Assembly (NCBI GenBank): GCA_963797335.1
Contig: CAWCOU010000006.1
Coordinates: 682,001 to 746,000 of the forward strand
Reading direction: 5' to 3'
Length of the DNA stretch: 64,000 nt
Origin: CAWCOU01 sp963797335
GTDB taxonomy: Bacteria > Pseudomonadota > Gammaproteobacteria > JAURND01
The notes under the pieces are model-generated. The model did not search any database. It was not told where the DNA came from and worked only from the letters and a program-made list of their open reading frames with translations. The position numbers and the translations under genes are program-made. Within the stretch, counting starts at the first letter, position 1; the number at the start of each line of letters is the position of its first letter. Below are positions 62,321-64,000 of the stretch, piece after piece.

Positions 62321-64000
62321 TTACTTCCTGGATACTTTGATCACGGTTTTGACATGACGCAAATTCCGAATGACTTGCGCCAAGTGCACTCGATCACGCA
62401 CGTGCAATTTGAACACATTGACGTAATGGTGAGCATCGCGTTCCGTCACGGAAATATCATCGATATTGGCATCGGCATCGGCAATGGCTTGGGCTAACTT
62501 CGCCAACACGCCGCGTTGATTTTCGCCGACGACGCGAATGGCGGCAATAAATTCACCTTGCACCACTTTCGCCCAAGAAACCGCCATGCATTTTTCCGGT
62601 TGACGACGTTGTTTTAAAATGCGCCGACACTGTTCGCTATGAATGACCAAGCCTTGACCGGCACTGAGCACTCCGACGATCGCATCGCCCGGAATAGGAT
62701 GACAGCACGTCGCAAAATGAACGACAACACCTTCTGTGCCCTTAATCACTAATGGTTTGGTATCCGGCAGGGCGATGATTTCGACATTACTCGCCCCGTG
62801 GCTGGCTACCGCTAATTGATGAGCCACCAACATACCCAAACGATTCCCCAAGCCAATTTCTTCTAACAAATCATCGAAGGATTCAGCTTTCGCTTCATCC
62901 AATACTTGTTGAACAACTTGGGGGGAAATCTTTTTCAAATTAATCGATAACCGATCCAAGGCTTTTTTCAATAATTCTTTACCCAGCGCAATCGATTCTT
63001 GACGGCGTTGCGTTTTTAGAAAATGACGAATGCCGCTGCGCGCACGCGCAGTCACGACAAAATCCAACCACGAGGAATTGGGTTGGGAACTGGGCGAGGT
63101 GATGATTTCGACGGTTTGGCCGCTGACTAACACCGTGGATAACGGCGCTAGTTGTCGATCAATTTTGGCCGCTACACAAAAATTGCCGACATCGGTATGC
63201 ACCGCATACGCAAAATCGATGACGGTCGCCCCTTTCGGCAACTCCATAATCGAACCTTTGGGCGTGAATATATAGACCTCATCCGGAAATAAATCGATTT
63301 TAACGTTTTCGATAAACTCAATGGAACTACCGGTTTTTTGCTGCATTTCCAGCAGGTTCTTCACCCATTGCTGAGCGCGCACCTGAGACTCATCCAAGGT
63401 TTTATCATCGGATTTATAAAGCCAATGCGCGGCAATACCGCTGTTGGCCACTTGATCCATATGGCGAGAGCGAATCTGCACCTCAATAGGCATACCAAAT
63501 GGACCAAACAAGGTGGTGTGCAACGATTGGTAACCGTTGGCTTTAGGTATGGCGATGTAATCTTTGAATTTTTCGGGCAATGGTTTGTAAAGGGAATGCA
63601 CAATTCCGAGAGCACGGTAACAACTGTCGATGCTATCGGTAATAATTCGAAAACCGTAAACGTCAGTTATTTCCTTGAAAGGGGTACCACGCATCTGCAT
63701 TTTTCGGTAGATGCTATATAAATTTTTCTCTCGACCCGACACATGTGACGACGGCAGTTTGTTCTGAATAATCGCTTCTTGCAATGCCTTATCAACCAGG
63801 CTCATGATTTTTTTCTGATCACCAAGCACACGATGCACCGAATTTTTTAATACCCGGTAACGGTTGGGATAAAGTGCCGCAAAACCCAGATTTTCTAATT
63901 CCGTGTAGATCGTATGCATCCCTAACCGATTGGCGATGGGGGCAAAAATTTCTAGGGTTTCACGGGCAATGCGGCGGCGCTTTTGGGGATTTAGCGCAAC
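62321..64000 (-). CDS. spoT: Bifunctional (p)ppGpp synthetase/hydrolase SpoT, 5' part missing
   Basis: About 560 C-terminal residues are present; the gene runs off the right edge, and the frame continues upstream with APIANRLGMHTIY, typical SpoT/RelA sequence. The N-terminal HD hydrolase domain is therefore outside the window. Visible parts in order are the synthetase domain (FRIITDSIDSCYRALGIVHS, YIAIPKANGYQSLHTT), the TGS domain (FTPKGSIMELPKGATVIDFAYAVH) and the ACT domain at the C terminus (GVLAKLAQAIADADANI). SpoT makes and degrades the alarmone (p)ppGpp in response to starvation. The synteny spoT-ridA-recG fits a gammaproteobacterium. Confidence 0.95.
   Translation of the reverse strand, partial: VALNPQKRRRIARETLEIFAPIANRLGMHTIYTELENLGFAALYPNRYRVLKNSVHRVLGDQKKIMSLVDKALQEAIIQNKLPSSHVSGREKNLYSIYRKMQMRGTPFKEITDVYGFRIITDSIDSCYRALGIVHSLYKPLPEKFKDYIAIPKANGYQSLHTTLFGPFGMPIEVQIRSRHMDQVANSGIAAHWLYKSDDKTLDESQVRAQQWVKNLLEMQQKTGSSIEFIENVKIDLFPDEVYIFTPKGSIMELPKGATVIDFAYAVHTDVGNFCVAAKIDRQLAPLSTVLVSGQTVEIITSPSSQPNSSWLDFVVTARARSGIRHFLKTQRRQESIALGKELLKKALDRLSINLKKISPQVVQQVLDEAKAESFDDLLEEIGLGNRLGMLVAHQLAVASHGASNVEIIALPDTKPLVIKGTEGVVVHFATCCHPIPGDAIVGVLSAGQGLVIHSEQCRRILKQRRQPEKCMAVSWAKVVQGEFIAAIRVVGENQRGVLAKLAQAIADADANIDDISVTERDAHHYVNVFKLHVRDRVHLAQVIRNLRHVKTVIKVSRK

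Overview
The window reads as chromosomal DNA of a gammaproteobacterium, most likely a host-associated member of the Legionellales (Coxiella/Legionella-like). The DNA is AT-rich. Housekeeping genes are of gammaproteobacterial type (recG-ridA-spoT, lolCD, putP, an RND pump, rstAB). They alternate with very large proteins that have Ser-rich tails, Sel1 repeats, pentapeptide-like segments, coiled coils or multiple membrane helices, and one of these ends in a eukaryotic-type CaaX box. Proteins of this kind are typical Dot/Icm (type IV) effector candidates, but no secretion gene lies in the window, so the lineage and the effector role are inferences.

Layout. 0.2-4.3 kb: a RAP-like/ankyrin-like/Sel1 giant protein. 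4.5-12 kb: small metabolic and stress enzymes (SDR, a hydrolase-peroxiredoxin-DsbA-like operon, an aminoglycoside phosphotransferase-like kinase, GNAT, homocysteine methyltransferase, hydrolase). Three near-identical copies of a GGA-rich RNA gene with an intrinsic terminator lie between these genes on the minus strand and look like RsmY/RsmZ (CsrA-titrating) RNAs. 12-17.8 kb: a MocR regulator and a flavin split-barrel protein, which appear to be an ancestral divergent pair. They are now separated by a cassette containing entericidin, rstA, rstB and a secreted protein; the cassette is bracketed by an ~85-bp direct repeat and carries three matching RstA-box-like sites. 17.8-30.5 kb: a Tyr-rich secreted protein, a pentapeptide-like protein, a small Sel1 protein, a channel-like membrane protein, an inverse-autotransporter/beta-helix adhesin, an aldehyde dehydrogenase, a cytosolic tripartite histidine kinase, a thioesterase, a coiled-coil protein and a PAP2-like protein.

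30.5-42.6 kb: three giant paralogous proteins of unknown function (1191, 1158 and 876 residues). They share a two-module architecture and are interrupted by an MFS exporter and a small secreted protein. 42.6-53.1 kb: conserved core genes (putP, a chorismate-lyase-like protein, a YgjP-type metallopeptidase, tRNA-Cys, tRNA-Leu, lolC, lolD, a DUF192 protein, an RND pump with its adaptor). 53.3-59.3 kb: two distantly related polytopic membrane proteins, one ending in CIVS. 59.4-64 kb: recG, ridA and a spoT gene that runs off the right edge. GC-rich palindromic and MITE-like repeats fill most of the longer intergenic gaps.

All calls come from reading the sequence by eye. No alignment, folding or database search was run, and residue positions are approximate unless a specific residue is named.
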